A DNA stretch of 64,000 bases from Tigriopus japonicus (lineage: Eukaryota > Arthropoda > Copepoda > Harpacticoida > Harpacticidae), in NCBI GenBank assembly GCA_010645155.1, contig CM021321.1:2532871-2596870 (forward strand), in the 5' to 3' direction. A program made the translations under genes and the position numbers. Shown piece after piece: positions 25,901-39,816 of this stretch. The notes under the pieces are model-generated. The model ran no database searches and had not been told where the DNA came from. It saw only the letters and a list, made by a program, of their open reading frames with translations. Numbering within the stretch: the first letter of the stretch is position 1; every line of letters begins with the position of its first letter.

Positions 25901-28900
25901 ATGTCATCCAAGCGGTCATAATAATAAATAATAATAGCGCTTCTTCATTGGCTCTGGTTTGGAGCGTAAAATCAATTTTGTATTCACAGAACCATTAAAT
26001 CTCGTGTTATGAGTTAGATTCCTCGAAATGTGTGCGTGTATGCGTGTGTTCCTTCAAGTTAGCATGTGTGAAATATTTGTGACCACTGGAGCCAGTAGAA
26101 CTAACGAGTGTTTGGAAAAAAGGGTACGTGGAGGACAGGCGGGGATGAAGAAGACCCATAAATTGAGTTTGAATGTGTATGCTTGTTGTCGTTAGTCTCA
26201 GGGTGCATGCACTCTGTTACTCCCTTGTACCTCTCCTTACTATTACGATGCTCATCTCGTCCTCTCTAGTAGCTAGCTCCTGCTACAACATTAGGATGTG
26301 ATACTACTCCGGACATTGGATTTAAGTCCCCACTGAGCTTTGTAGAGACATTCAAGCCATTAAAGGGATCAGAGAGTGAGAGACAGAAACACTTTATTGT
26401 AATGCCATGACAGAGATTGGTGCTCTCAAATCGTAGACTACATACGTAAACACGTAAAGTAAGTCACAAGAACATATCCATCCACGATTCGAACAGAACG
26501 TTACGAATCGAAACGGGGCGATAAACTCCAACTATTACACTTGAACAATATCCTCTGTCTTTAGAAGTGGATGATTACAAGGAATTCATGGGATTAGGAG
26601 TGAATGATCAAGGAAGTCGCTCATAAAATATCCATATCTAATGAGCTATGTCTAAAAGGTGTGACCTTTGCAAGACCAAACTTTGAAGCCAGTCGGTATG
26701 ATTTATTCATAATAGTGTTTGCCAACAAATATAACATCAGGGTTTGATTTCATTGAAACCAAATTGATGTTCCCATCATACCTGAATCCGAGGGGCGGAA
26801 ACTTTGAGCAGATTTGGAAACATTTTATGGCGACTCAACTCATGTGTAATGGCCTGTAGATCTCCGTATAACAATGGCAGACAATCTGTACAATGAGATT
26901 TGAGCGTGCTCGGAACGTCGTTTCGTTGTTGTCGCTGTTGCCTTGTTATTATTATTACATGCTTTAACATTTATTTGAATCCCCATAAATTCCAGGAAAG
27001 CCATTCCAACCAAATTTATGTTCTGAATCTAAACCCTGTGTGTGCTCATGTAATACGTAGTACGTAAAGGGTGTCGTGTATGTATGAATAAGCTCAGACA
27101 CTCACACACGCACATCAATTCACACTCTAAGCCACAATGTGTCGACTCGTTGGTGGACCCCCTAAATGGATCCCAATAATGATGAAATTAAATAGGCGAG
27201 ATCAAGCTCAAAGTCGTTGGAAAGGCAAAAAAATGCGGGTTCTCGAACGTTGGGCGGCTCGCTAAAAAGTAGTCATTCTGAGGGGTGTGATTGTCTGGCT
27301 CAATTAAGGCAAGAAATGTTCGAAATGAAAGCATTGTTAAGACAAGACTTATTGGACAGTTGAAGGTAGTCAGCGAGGTACTGTAACAACTACTACGTTC
27401 TCGCCGTCAGTCTCGGGACTTTTGGCGGCATCAAATCCCCCTCTTTACTTTTGTCCACTTTGAAAGGGTTGGAAATTGTCGCTGAGGGCCAAACTACCGA
27501 GGAATCTGCTTAATTTGATGGCTCATTCTGTCCATCTTCCCGCTATCCTTTTTTCACGCACTCCGGTCTAGCTCACATTCACCATCTCGGTCACTTGCTC
27601 ACTAGATCTCAGTCACCTATGTATGCATGTACACTCACTCCATACTGACTGACTGTTCAAGCTCGCACATTCTCAGCGCCTCCTGCTGTCTCAGAGTCTG
27701 CTTGAAATTGTTCCACGGAGAGTAATCTGTGCTCTGCCAGTCGCTCCAATTCCCCGAGTGGCTATCTGCTAGAGGCCAAAGTGAAGATTTGTTACATCGG
27801 AAAGCCATTAAAATGGCCTTGGATATTTGGGATATTGCACGGCCAAAGTTTATCCACCAATCGAATTTGGATCTGCGTAGAAGAAGAAAAAGATATCGCC
27901 CCTGGTAGCTACCAAGCTCACTTCATTCCCGTTTTGCGGAACACGACATGGAACGTAACCCGTGGCTTGGGGATAAAGCACTTCATTTGGAAGGAGATGA
28001 CCAACTGAGAAAGTCATTAAATCACAAGCAAAATTACGCTCACTGCTGATTCGAAACAGGAGAACTAAACCGTTTTCAAAATTTGTAAATGATCAATGTT
28101 ATGTTTGTATGCATTAACGTTAATGATTAACTTTCCTTACAGGGAATCCAATTCCACAGCTAGAAAAGTTTATTTTTAAAGAAAAATTAAAGAAAAATCC
28201 ACAGCTACAAAAAAAAATCTAGCCAAACCATCAATCTGTTAATATATCAAATTCACAAAAGTACTATTGTTATCATTCATCAGAAATGGATATAAGAATA
28301 TGGTCCGGGAGTAGCTGTCAGAGCAGCATTATTCTTTATCGAGTTTTTCTCATGCCAAGGGTGTAATATACTGAATGTTCATTCCAATCAACTCGAAAGC
28401 CCTCTTACATGAAAAGAACAAATGTAAAATCGAGCTTTCTTACATCCAACTTCGACGGTATGGACTTTGGGAACAACCATCAGAGACGGCATATTCCATA
28501 GGTGCTATTTACGTCGATTTCTAACTCTAGATATCTTGTTTCAATGTGCCTAATTCAAGAAGGTACAATATGCCACGAATTTAATGATTTGTAGGAGAGG
28601 TGTCGACTCTATGGCTCAAATCAAACTTTAGTTTGGAACAGCCTTAAGTTAGTCGGGTGCACCATCATCTCCAATGAGTTTGGCGAAACGACGTCGACAA
28701 CGACAAGAGCAGCAGCCAGCAAAGGATCGCCTTCAGCAACAGCGTTGGTAGTCCCGAAGATGGAGGGGTTGTGCTTTTTTGGAACTGCAATAACTGGGAG
28801 AGCAAAGGGGCCATTTTACTGTAGAGAGGAAGCTCTTACTTCTCTCTCTAACGGCCATTACAGTGAATTTATGGCAACGTTTGTAAGGCTTAAAATTAAC

Positions 28901-29240
28901 CTCATCTCAGCACCCTATTGCCATCGTACGGCACAAGAAAAACGACCCACTGTAGAAAACCCAGGGGCATTTTTGCTTGGGAAATTTTAGTAGGCCAACG
29001 GTTAAAGCTTGAAAGTACCAACCATCACCAACCAAACAACGCCTTTAGTGACGGTAGCACACCATTTTGAGGTCCAAACAAGGCAAAATGCTCAAGATTC
29101 TAGTTTGCGTCTGGGAATTTGTCAGTGACGTTGTCGCTTTGCTCTTGAGCCAGAAATATGCCCCATAAATGTCAGTAACGACGGTGGAAGTTGGTTCGCA
29201 TTCAGGCTGTTCTTCTGCCATGGAACTGTACGAACACATA

Positions 29241-29265
29241 CACACACGCACACACACACACACAC
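29241..29265. repeat. (AC)n microsatellite
   Basis: CA/AC run with one CG interruption. Confidence 0.9.
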
Positions 29266-32200
29266 TATATATCCCAAACAATTGTTGGGGGCGGTCCTTG
29301 AAGTAGTTCTTCTCGAGCCGCACCATGCCCAAAGCCCACATGCGAAAGTTATGGACGTTAACTTGCAATAAAGAATGGCACCTAAAAGATCCATCTTTTC
29401 CACACGGTTATGTGCACTTTGCTTTCGGAAAACAAAGATGGAGGAAGACCCGTAAGAATTGCAACGCGGTTTCTCTATCCACCGTGGTGAGGTCTGGGTG
29501 GCATCTCATTTCATAATCGAGAGTGATTTATGGTGTCTTGGTGACACTTGACAGCTGTCGTGTTGCTCCCGCTTCAGTTTCGCTCATGCAAGTTTCTCTC
29601 GGATTTTTATAAACAAGCCCAGGGATGCCATGGTGTTCTCGGCCATGACTCACAATTCTCTCGTTGAAAAGCAACCCGTTCCCTAGGTAAACGGGGCAAA
29701 CCTGGTGGTTCAAAGGACTGAAAGGAACAGCATAAAATGTCCCCAAGAAGGTGCACAAGAAGACAGATTGAGTGGGCTTGACAAGCAGGGCAACGCGGAA
29801 ACGGTTTCGTGTGCATTGAGAGAGGCCCAGGATCGGTAGGTCGATCCTGTAGGTAGACTTTTCCTTTGGTGGAGGGTTGGCGAGATCTTTTGGCTCCTTC
29901 GAGCACCATGGTTGTCGAGCACAAGAGACCACAGCTGGTTGTGTTCTCGTCGTTGAGTGGATGGTCCGGGAACAGAGCGTGGAATACATATTTTATTTTG
30001 CACACAAGACGGTGATAAATCACGGTCTGTGGAGACTCCCTACTTTTTTAATAATTTTTATGTCACCCCTGCATATTAGATGAGACTTATGGGGGCATTT
30101 GTCATGGGGAAACCTTGTGGATGGTCCATTCGAGGAAGATATATGTCGCAGTTTGTTAGCTCGAGTGTCACTTATCCCGTCAGATGAGAGCCCAACCAAC
30201 GAATAACCAACAACCACGCCATCCGCGCTAACGAATACACATCTCTTTTTTTTCTCTCGCTCTTTTGCTTCCTCTAGCATTCCAGATTGCACATGTTCTC
30301 GTTGAATGCATCTTTTTAAACCCAAGTTTATTTGTTATTTTCACAAACTTAGTTTTTTGAGGGGTATCACTCTTCAGGCAACCCCGGCCAATTCATCAAT
30401 AAGTGTCCGTACGCAAATGACCAATAATAAGTCACCACATATTTCTTGTCGACAGATCTTGCACACTAGCAAAATAACCTCTCAAGCGGAATAATTTTGT
30501 TGCAGTCATGACACTGATACATAATCATAAAAGTGACTAGATCACCTTTGACTTGAACGGATCAGCTGAGTCCACCGCGTTACGCCAAAAAATTAGTCTT
30601 TGTGTCTTTTCGGGGAGCGCAAGTCAGCCGGTTTCCTCGTTTTGTACCAGTGTTTTGGACGTGGTGTGTCATAAAGACAAAGCTCGTGACACAAGAACCC
30701 ATTTATCTCGAGGCAGCTGGAAATGAGCCACCGAGGTGATTTGTCTTGTCCAAGTCCAAATGATATGCAAGCTCCAGACAGAGATTGATCGGAAGGTGCG
30801 ATAACAGAATTCGCCCACTGTCCAAGAAAAGCTGAACGACGGCTTCTCTTCCAAGTGATGGAAGTATGGAAATAACAAATACGATTTTGTTGGGACAGGG
30901 GAACGTTAGAACGGGTCTGAAGTGGATAGAAGTGTCTGTAACATTGACGTGGAAACGGTTTTGTGTCACAAACGTGGAACTGTTTGCAAGTCACGATGGC
31001 CACTGGTCTGTCAAAATGCTTGGTGCAAGCTTGCTGAACACTCGGATGACCACAGTTACAAGCTGTTTCAACCACACACAATGTTGATAATTATGGGGCA
31101 AGATTGAAAGGCCTCGTCATCATTATTATTTCATTTTAGTGCTCATCATAATTGACCCTTTCCAAGGGGCCAAAAGAGCGGCGGAGGAGAAGGTCATTAA
31201 TACACTCATCACGCCTGGCAGACTCACTCACATTCACCATGACTGCACTCGCTCACACACATAGATAGACACGTTCTCCCAAGATTGGTGGATGACAATG
31301 ACGACAAACTTGAACGAGAGGCCGGTTCTTTAGATTCAAGAGATAGCTCTTTGTTCGGGCAATAATTAATTCTGGGGACCCTTTTCTGAGGTTGATTATT
31401 CTCTAAGATTGAGTCGAGATGAGCAAGAACAACCAGCGTGTTGTCTTGTCCCCGTCCATCTTGCATTGCCATTGAAGCTCATCATTACCAGCTTACGAGG
31501 AAAAACAACGAGCATTTAGGGCCCAACTCTGGTCACACCCTTGCGATATCACGGAGTCAATGGCAGGATTTGGCCGAGGCCAATTATGGACACACTCGGC
31601 TGGCATTGCCTGTGTTCACCTCTGTATCCATTGGTGTCAAACAGTTTGGAATATTTGCTGCTCATCCTCCACAAATTTGACTCATCAATATACATTGTTT
31701 GTTGGGACTCTTCTCCTTCACCTTCTAGTAGAAGTGGTGTTGGTAGTACTGTAGTAGTGGTGGCAATAATGATGGTGCGATTGCCACCATGAGAGGCACG
31801 AGATGGAATTGCATGTGGGGATGATGTGTAAGACCGAGACCAAGAAGACGTGGACGCTGAAGGAGAAGAAGATGAAGAAGAAGCACGGAGGACGAACTCC
31901 GGATGGCTTTTTAGCGATGATGGTGTGGCCAGGACTTAACTTTTGAACGGTAGTTTTATCCCACTCCCTCTTGACACTCCTGAAAACCAAACATGTAATT
32001 GGGGGACGACTCTACCTCTGGAAGGACATCATCACCGGCTAGACAAGTCTTCCTTTTACCATCACGCCTAAAACCTTGTGTTGTTTCCCCCGAACTGCTC
32101 GTTCCAGTTGATTCGAGATTGATTATTTTGGCTTGGTGTTGCATCAGTTGCACACCGCTGAATTTCAAGCTAAGTTGGGTGCGTGGGCGAAGTTTACCAG

Positions 32201-32372
32201 ATCTGGAGTCATCCAGGGTCAGAGAAGTCAACCATCCAGGCTCTCATCTTCAAGATCCTTTTTCCATCAGTACGACGTGGATCTCTGTTCAGAGGAGTAG
32301 CCAAATATTGAACAATTTTGAAGTGCTAGCTCTGACCAGATTGAAAATACAACACAAACATAACATCCCATT

Positions 32373-33778
32373 ATGATTTTTTCTTCATCCTCATTTGCTA
32401 TCGCCAAATTCCTGAATTTACTAGCCCTTTCACAAGTGCTCTTCATGGTAGTGAGTCTTCTTCTCCACGTGGATTGGACCCTTGGGCAACGACTCTCTCG
32501 AGATGTTTTCAGAGCCGAGGTAAGATCGATCTATGAACGTAGCTACTAGACTGAACTCGTATCATGCCACACAATGTGCTTTGTCTGTCTTTCCTGGTCT
32601 CTTTTTTGGCCCCCCTTCCCTCGTCTCTGAGCTGACAATGGGTGGTGACATTATTTTCAGATATTTCTTCGAGATAAATCTGGTCTTAATAACGGTCTTT
32701 ACGAAGGCTTTGTGAATGGCCGACGGAGGTTTGGCGGGACCCAGGTCCCAGAAGGATTTGGGGTCATCAATTACTTCTCCGATGACAAGTTTCACCGTCT
32801 CAATTACACTGGAGAGTGGTTCAATGGAGTCAGAAGTGGAAATGGAACAACTTTCTTCAGAGATGGATCCGTTTACACCGGGGATTATAAAGACGGCGTT
32901 GAAGATGGACGAGGGGAAATCAGGTAGAGAAAGAAAACCACTTTACCACCTTCACAGCCAAACCAAAATCGACCCCTAAAGTATTGTATACAGTGCAAAA
33001 CAGTGAGTGTTTCTTCTTTCCACCAACAATAATTTCAACCAACGTCCGTTCAGGTATGCAAATGGAAACGTATTGCGAGGTGAGTTTCGAAGGGGAAAGA
33101 TCCATGGAACAGCCACATTCACCTATCCCAATGGAAATCAGAGACAAGGCGTGTTCTTGGAAAACATCCTGGATGGCGAAGTGAGTAGGAGAAGATATCC
33201 TTTTGGCACTTGATGTTTGTCAAGTCTCTCCCGGTCTTAGGTCGTGTTCACCGAGGCCAACGGAAGGACCACCATCGAAATCTGGAACAATGGCAAACGC
33301 ATTGAAGACAACATTGTGAGCAAAGGTAATTCCGATCCGGAAGCCTCGATGCGTTCCAAATTCAATGACCCGAACCACTTCCAACCATCGCTACCCTTTC
33401 CCAATCCTAAAGTGCCAAGCCCCTCAACCACCCCCAGGTAATTCAACCCGTCGTTCTGAAGGTTCACACATTTCCATTGTTCCATCTTGATTCAGTCCCC
33501 CTTCAGTGTTGGGCGAAGGGCCAGATATCCCGGGATTGAGCCTGTTCCAAAAAGTGGTCCGAGACCGAGGTGATCCCGGCGAGAGCTTCTTCTTTGGATC
33601 ACCCGATCCATCGGGCAATGACCGTGAACCCAAAGCCAACGAGGTGCAAATCCCAAAGGATTTGAGCGATTCGAGCAACAACCGGGACAAGGATGAATTC
33701 GAACTGCTTCGCGAGGCCTCCCAACGCGACGATCAAAGTGTTCTCAGGGCGTTCTTCATGAACGTCAATTCTCGATGA
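32373..33778 (+). CDS. MORN-repeat protein with N-terminal signal or anchor segment
   Basis: Five exons: 32373-32519, 32661-32923, 33054-33180, 33241-33437 and 33496-33778. All introns are GT-AG with matching phases (0, 2, 0, 2), giving 338 residues. The ATG follows an in-frame TAA twelve bases upstream. Residues 13-33 are strongly hydrophobic (FLNLLALSQVLFMVVSLLL), which fits a signal peptide or signal anchor. Residues about 63-199 contain five or six MORN repeats, for example YTGEWFNGVRSGNGTTFF at 98-115, VYTGDYKDGVEDGRGEIRY at 120-138 and LRGEFRRGKIHGTATF at 144-159. The rest is a Pro/Ser/Asp-rich tail ending with a charged helix-like segment (DEFELLREASQRDD). MORN repeats bind lipid or protein and usually face the cytosol, so a predicted secretory entry is unusual. 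I do not recognise an orthologue or a function. It lies between the NET paralogs on the opposite strand and is probably a bystander. Confidence 0.85.
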
Positions 33779-36396
33779 AGCACAACTGAAAAACGCGAGC
33801 CAACAATCAAACACGATCTCATCAAAAAGGAAGAAAAAAGAAGCATACGGAAAGCGAGAGCTTTAGTGAAAATCCGTTTGTCATTTCAACAACACATTGT
33901 GATAGTAAATATACGATTGGAGCAATAATTTGGGGCGAACGTGTGTTTGCGGCTAAATATTCGGTATGGACGAACGGATGCTTAGTTGAAAGAGCGAGAG
34001 CATCACTTAAAAAAGAACAGATTTGCAGCGAGAACGAATGAACAAAATTATGGAGCCCGGCAAACAGACCAAAGCCAAACGCATAAAAAATATGCGCGTA
34101 AAATATGACCCAAACCCACAAATCTTGTATCCATCTGTTTCTGTGTTTTTTCTTCTTTTTCTGCTTCCTTCCCCGTCTTTCGTTTAGCTCGGCTCTTTCT
34201 CACGCAAAACAACAAATGTATAATAATGTCCGTGACAGTAAATCATTTGCCTTGCAATTTCGAAGAAACATGGACTAATTGCCAATCTGGGTCTCAAGCC
34301 CTCCTAAATGACAAACGCGAACACATTTTTCTCCATCCTTTTTTTCCTCTTCTTCAATGTTCTTGTTTTTGAAGCTGGATTGTTGTTTTGTTGTTATTTT
34401 GGACCAGAGTGTGCACTTTCCTTTGAACTTTGACCCACCCATTTTGCACTTGAAATGTGGGATGAGTGACCAATAATTTTACACCGACTAGACCCGCTCG
34501 TCTGGGGTACTTTTGAGCAAGCATTTCCTTGCCAACTTGATGTTTTGAATGTTGGCACTCGTGACCTGGCAAATGTTAAGTCCCAATCGGAAATCTTTTG
34601 CTCTTCCGATCGGTCTTTTCTTCGGCAAGTGTTCGTTAATTTTCTTTCCGAGCTGAATGTGAAGTGGTTCCAAAGGTGGATCTCATTTCCTCATTCCTCA
34701 TCGAGCTAGCTCTCTGAGCAAGTCGTTTCTCCTTGGTCGGTTATGGCGATGTGGGTGCCACAGACGTCCTAGTGAGGATGATTGATCTTGGTTTATCGTT
34801 CTTGGCCTTCGTTGCCTTGCTCGCTTGCTCTCTCTCTCTTCCTTTCTTTACTGTGTATTTTTTCGCTTCGTTGCATGGATCTCCTCCGGCTTAGCTTTTA
34901 CGTTTGCCATTTTGCCTCTTCGTTTCAGTGTTCGTGTTCCTCGAGTTGGTGCCTTTGCTTGGCGTCCTCTTCCTCCTCTTCCTCCTCCTTCCCCGTCTTA
35001 TTATTATTATTCTTTTCTTTTCTTCTTTTCAGTTCTTCTGTTTTCCATTGAGTCTGCATGACAGATGGATAGGCCCTAATGGCAGTTTCTAGCTGTGGAA
35101 TATCAATCATCTCTTTTCGGTTCACCACAAATCGACTTGGAACCAGCTGCGAGCCAACACCAAAGATCCGGGGAGCAGCGTCTTCCCCGAGCCTCGAGGG
35201 CCTTCACAACCTCGAGATCGAAGAGGAATTTGTTTCCAGCCATACAACCTGGCACTGCAGACTACGTATTTTCTTGGGCCAACAACAACAACAACAGCAA
35301 CCACTGTTCCCTCGTGATTCTCCGTAGAGAGACACGAGCGACTTGACTATTGCTGTTGTGGTTGAACATGGTAGCAGAACGAAGGAGAAGGGTGCGTCGA
35401 ATAGAAATGACGGATCACCCTCTTCGCGTTGTGGGTCAACGCGCTCGTCAGCGGAACACAGTTGGGAAGATTGATCTGAAAACCTGGTCCGGGAACGAAC
35501 AAAGTCCTTCAGGGGGCAAAGAAAAGAAACCGACGCAGCCGGGAAATAAAGGGCGAGAGGGAAACGAATCTCAACCAACTCACTCGGGCGCTCCGCTCCA
35601 GTCGCTCGTGGTGATCTTATGATCTCGAGATCTCGGCATGACTAATGTTCCAAATACAAAAACCATTTCTCACTTGTCCCCACTTAGGTACATACATGGA
35701 AGGGAATACGCCAACCTTTTCGCTCCTTCCGCCTTCCCATTTGCTTAGTCGTTGGCTCAGAAAAGGCAGAGCAGCAGGAATGTGAAATATGGAATTTGGA
35801 ACACTTTGGAAGCTCCAACCTTTTCCTCTCTCTTTCTCTTTGTTGGTGCTGGTTGTTTCTTCGCTCAGGGCGTTTCTGGGGACAAGGCAAACTGGTTCCA
35901 TCCAACCCACGAACCAACGAGTCTTGGTCATGATGAATGAGCTCCCGTCAAACCCACGGACTGCCAACGATCAAGAATGATTGAGGGTCGCCACCGTTAG
36001 GTTAGTTCTTGCACACAGCGAGCGTGCATACAGTTTACGTTCGTTGCATAGTCCGACTCACTCTCTTGGCACCATCTTGTGGCTGTGCGTACAAAGGGGA
36101 CTTGAAGAACACACCCAAACACAGCCCCACCTTCTTGTCCTCATTAAGTGGGATCAATCATTGACCAAAATGGATCATCGGGGGAACGCCTCCTCGAAAG
36201 CTGCCGAATCGACTTACCAAGACGAATCTCAATCGGCTCTCCTGAGCCAACCTGTAACCCGCAGATAATCTGTCTTTCGGTCCTACATGACTTACCGTCC
36301 CATTACCCTTGGCAGAAAAGAAGAATGGTTCCAGGCACTCTTCGCTCGTTTCCCTGTTCCGCTTTGAGCGTCGATTCCAACCCATCTACATATATA

Positions 36397-36414
36397 CGTC
36401 CGTACGTACGGACG
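36397..36414. repeat. 18-bp perfect palindrome
   Basis: CGTCCGTACGTACGGACG reads the same on both strands. Function unknown; it may be part of an expanded GTAC-type simple repeat. Confidence 0.8.
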
Positions 36415-36657
36415 GACATGGTAGATACTCCACATGCCGTTCCAGGGAGACTAGCTAGTACTGCATGCATCGAGTGTGAGTGAGTCTACTTTGAGTACGT
36501 ATCCTTACCAAGATGGGGCTCAATTTAGCAAGCATGGAAAAAGCCCTTTTTTCTCCTCTCCCTGAGAACAAGACAGATAGGAGGAGAAGAAGGCGCGCTG
36601 GCGGGTCTATTAATCTCGATGACAAATGGTTCTGAAGCTCCAAAGCGTCACCTAAAT

Positions 36658-36674
36658 GTGAGTGAGTGAGTGAG
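36658..36674. repeat. (TGAG)n short tandem repeat
   Basis: Four copies of TGAG, the fourth such array in the window. Confidence 0.85.
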
Positions 36675-39600
36675 CGATGTTGGGTTCGTATGAAGTGAGG
36701 AAAAATAGGAAGCAAATAAAGAACACCCACACCTCGAAAAGGCCAGATTTTGAAGGATAGAGGGGAAGTAATTCCCTGATATGATACCCCTCTCACTCGT
36801 TATTGCGGTGCTGGAGATCCTCACATGGCCGCTTGATCGTAATGTCCAAATATCCTTGGCGCTTGATGCTTGATTTGCAGCCGTTGTCCCATAAATAAGG
36901 GTAAAATAATCTTGTCATAAAAGTTGATCCTATCACAAGGCTGATTTATGGCCAATGTCGAAAGCCATTATGCAGCAAATCATGATCAAGATTACAAGCG
37001 CAATATTACTCAATGGACTGGGACTGGATAACAAACAGGCAGGGTGCCATAGAATGAAGGTAGTACGCACAGTATAAATGTGCCTGTGTGCTAAACTCAT
37101 ATCCAGGCTCGGCCAGATTGATATCACATGTTATTCCAGAGCCCTTAAATGCGAATCTTCAGAACGAATTGCATTGAGTGATCTATGACCCGCAAAAGGC
37201 AGTTCATTTGATCTGTGGACTTCTGCCAAATGATCGCTCATCGCATTCTCGTAGACTCTTTTATTGAGCGTGCTCGTAATGCCAGACCTTGGCCAGCCCA
37301 AAATGACATGAATGGGGTTAGTGGAGGTCGCCACTTGTTTGGGGAATCCGATCGTCGATTGTCATAAGAAGTCCAAGTATTTGCCAGGAATTGCAATGGC
37401 CTAAATTTGTAAAGCCTGTCCCCTAAAAATCGCCAGCCTTAAGAGGAGAGATTTATGAGCGGCTTTCAAATGCTTGTCCAACACCTCGGTGTTTGGTTGG
37501 AATTTGCGAGTGAATATCTCACCTTAGAAGAAAGACCTTGTCAGACTAGGGACTCGAAACAATGATGCCATCAACGGGTAGGTAACCAATGTAGAACTTG
37601 GTTGACGTTTATAATTCGCACGCACAAGAATCTAAAGAAGTCCCTCAATTAGAGGAGTTTCTTCTCTCTTGTGTGTGAGTGTGGCTTTTTGCCGTGTGCT
37701 TTTTCTTCCTCGTCGTGCCATGTTGTGTTATTCATGTGAGCGAGCAAAAACGCCATCAACTTGTTCCACTTAGTTTAGCTTCCTTCATCTGTCAACGCCT
37801 CTGCGAGAATCCGAGTCATTCGTAAACTGTTTCAAGCTTGAAATACAGAAGATACTTTCTGCTGGCTTTCGGACAAACGGATGTCCGTTTCTTCGGGATG
37901 GAGAGCCAGCAGCGAGCAAAGCGACCCTGGCAGCGCCAATTAACCTTTCAGCTGAGAGAAAAACCTTTCATCTACTTTTTGGTGGGAACACTTGGGAACC
38001 CTGTTAATGGATGGCAGTAAGAAAGCAAGAAAAACATCACAAGTTCAAGAGAATCGCATAAAACGAATGAAAGAAAGCGAAAGAGGCGATCTTGTTGATC
38101 TTTTTTGATGCAGAACGTGAAGTTATGAGAGAAATTGGCCTCGGATTTTAAAGAGAAAGGACGTAGGACGGGCATGAGGGAGGAGAAAACCTCGTAGTTC
38201 ACTCAACACTCACATTTACATCGGCTTCTAAAAGATTAATGTGAGACAGCCTTGTCCGTGTCGGGTGTAAAGAGCAAGTCTTAATGATCCGAAGACATTT
38301 GTAACTTTCGTTGTCCCGAGCAGTAAGTGATTTCTTTCTTTCTCTGTCACGAAAACACTTTGATCCAGCGAGTATTTGTAATCACCAGGGAAATCAGATT
38401 GCTGTTTGTTACATTATTCAATGTAATAACTAAACTATGCGATTTTTGTCCAAAATTGCATCAATAGGGAAAGTTTCAAAATATGTTGTATTTGGGAAAT
38501 TGCCTGTTGTATTTATAATGATTTGATAAATGTTTGTCTTTATGTCAAAGTCAAGATAAATCAGCTGGAGTATAGAGTGCAATACATTTGTTATCAGGCA
38601 TATTTGCTTTATCAACATCGTGCCTGATAGTTGTAAAAACTTTTTTTCTTTGTGACCGCAAAAGTCTGCACTCTTTGTCCTAAATAACAAAAATTGTCAA
38701 AAATTGCCTGTTCTGTTGGGTATGATCTACTAAAAGGATGTCAAAATCAAACTTAGAATACAAGCAGTTATATTTATAACAGTTGTGACAAAATGTAGTT
38801 AATTTAGCACCTTTTCCTACCAATGAAATGAAATTTACTGACAATTAAAGTATGACAAAAGGCCAGTGCTTTCAATAATTAAGTAAGAAAAGTGTTTGTA
38901 AAATTGGCAAAACATCTGATTTTGTTAGATTAGTTCTCCCCAAAACTACAAAAAAATAATGCACTTCTTGACAATTTGTTTCACAAAAATTTGGGGGCCC
39001 TTATAATCACTTCAAGCTCAATGCTTTTCCTTTTTCAGTTTTTCCAATATCAATACAATTTGGTTGTGCTCAATTTGCATATCCTTGATTACTATGGAAG
39101 TTGGCACACCAACAATGATATCAAAATGAAATGCATGAAAAAGAAAATATCATTCCTATTGATTAGGAACTTTAAAGGGAGACAGGTATAGGATAGTCTG
39201 TCCCTTCTTTTCCAATATTAGGATGCTCAAAGGTAAAAAACCAAGGACTTTTCTCCTAAAATTAAAAGTCATGGGGAAAACAAAAAATGGCTTAGTTTTG
39301 ATACATGATTCAATGCAAAGTATCTCGTACCAATAAAAATGATGTTGATGTCAATGATTTTTAAGGTCCCTTTGAACTTTTTTAATGTCTTGCAAGGTTG
39401 AAGATATAGCTTCAATACATACTTGTTCTATTCAAGAAATGTGAAGCAAGGCAACTTATTGATATACCCCTGCAACTTTGTTAATCTATGATGTCAAAGT
39501 TTGTCTCAATCTGTGTTATGGAATGTGTGGTCCAACTCCACCATAAGGAACGAACCCTGTGCCTTGTCTAGACAAGCAAACTGCACCTAATGAAAAGTGC

Positions 39601-39771
39601 ACTCTACTTCCTCTCTCAATTTATGTTGCTTTCCCTAGAAGTATACATCTCAAGAAAATTGGCTTGATAATAACAATCTTTAATGCATGTATGATTAGAC
39701 ATTGGAGATTTACAGATATATGTCATGATACATATATTCATTGCTACAATTGAATAAAATCCAATGGGCCC

Positions 39772-39798
39772 ATTGTGGGTTAAAGCAGGGACCACTGT
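39772..39798. mobile_element. Possible transposon terminus
   Basis: The plus strand ends a segment with GCAGGGACCACTG followed by TA. Read on the minus strand this is TA then CAGTGGTCCCTGC, the style of terminus and target dinucleotide seen in Tc1/mariner/pogo-type elements. I found no partner terminus, so this is a weak call. Confidence 0.2.
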
Positions 39799-39816
39799 AC
39801 TTCAGGACGAATTTCA

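Larger units (their letters stand above)
17215..32372. other. Non-coding region upstream of NET paralog 1
   Basis: About 15 kb without a gene I can support. The three-frame openness at 29.5-30.0 kb minus and the 162-codon frame at 30593-31081 minus show no recognisable domain, and I found no splice partners. Given that the gene at 15.5-17.2 kb reads away from here, this is its 5' flank and a natural place for enhancers. I can point to no specific transcription-factor site cluster by eye. Dinucleotide and simple repeats are listed separately. Confidence 0.5.

Noticed and set aside
29528..30023. Three overlapping open frames on the minus strand
   Set aside because: Simultaneous openness in all three frames points to low stop-codon density, not coding. 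None reads like a known protein.
30593..31081. 162-codon Cys-containing frame on the minus strand, with an open frame opposite
   Set aside because: The cysteines do not form a recognisable pattern and no signal peptide or splice sites support it.
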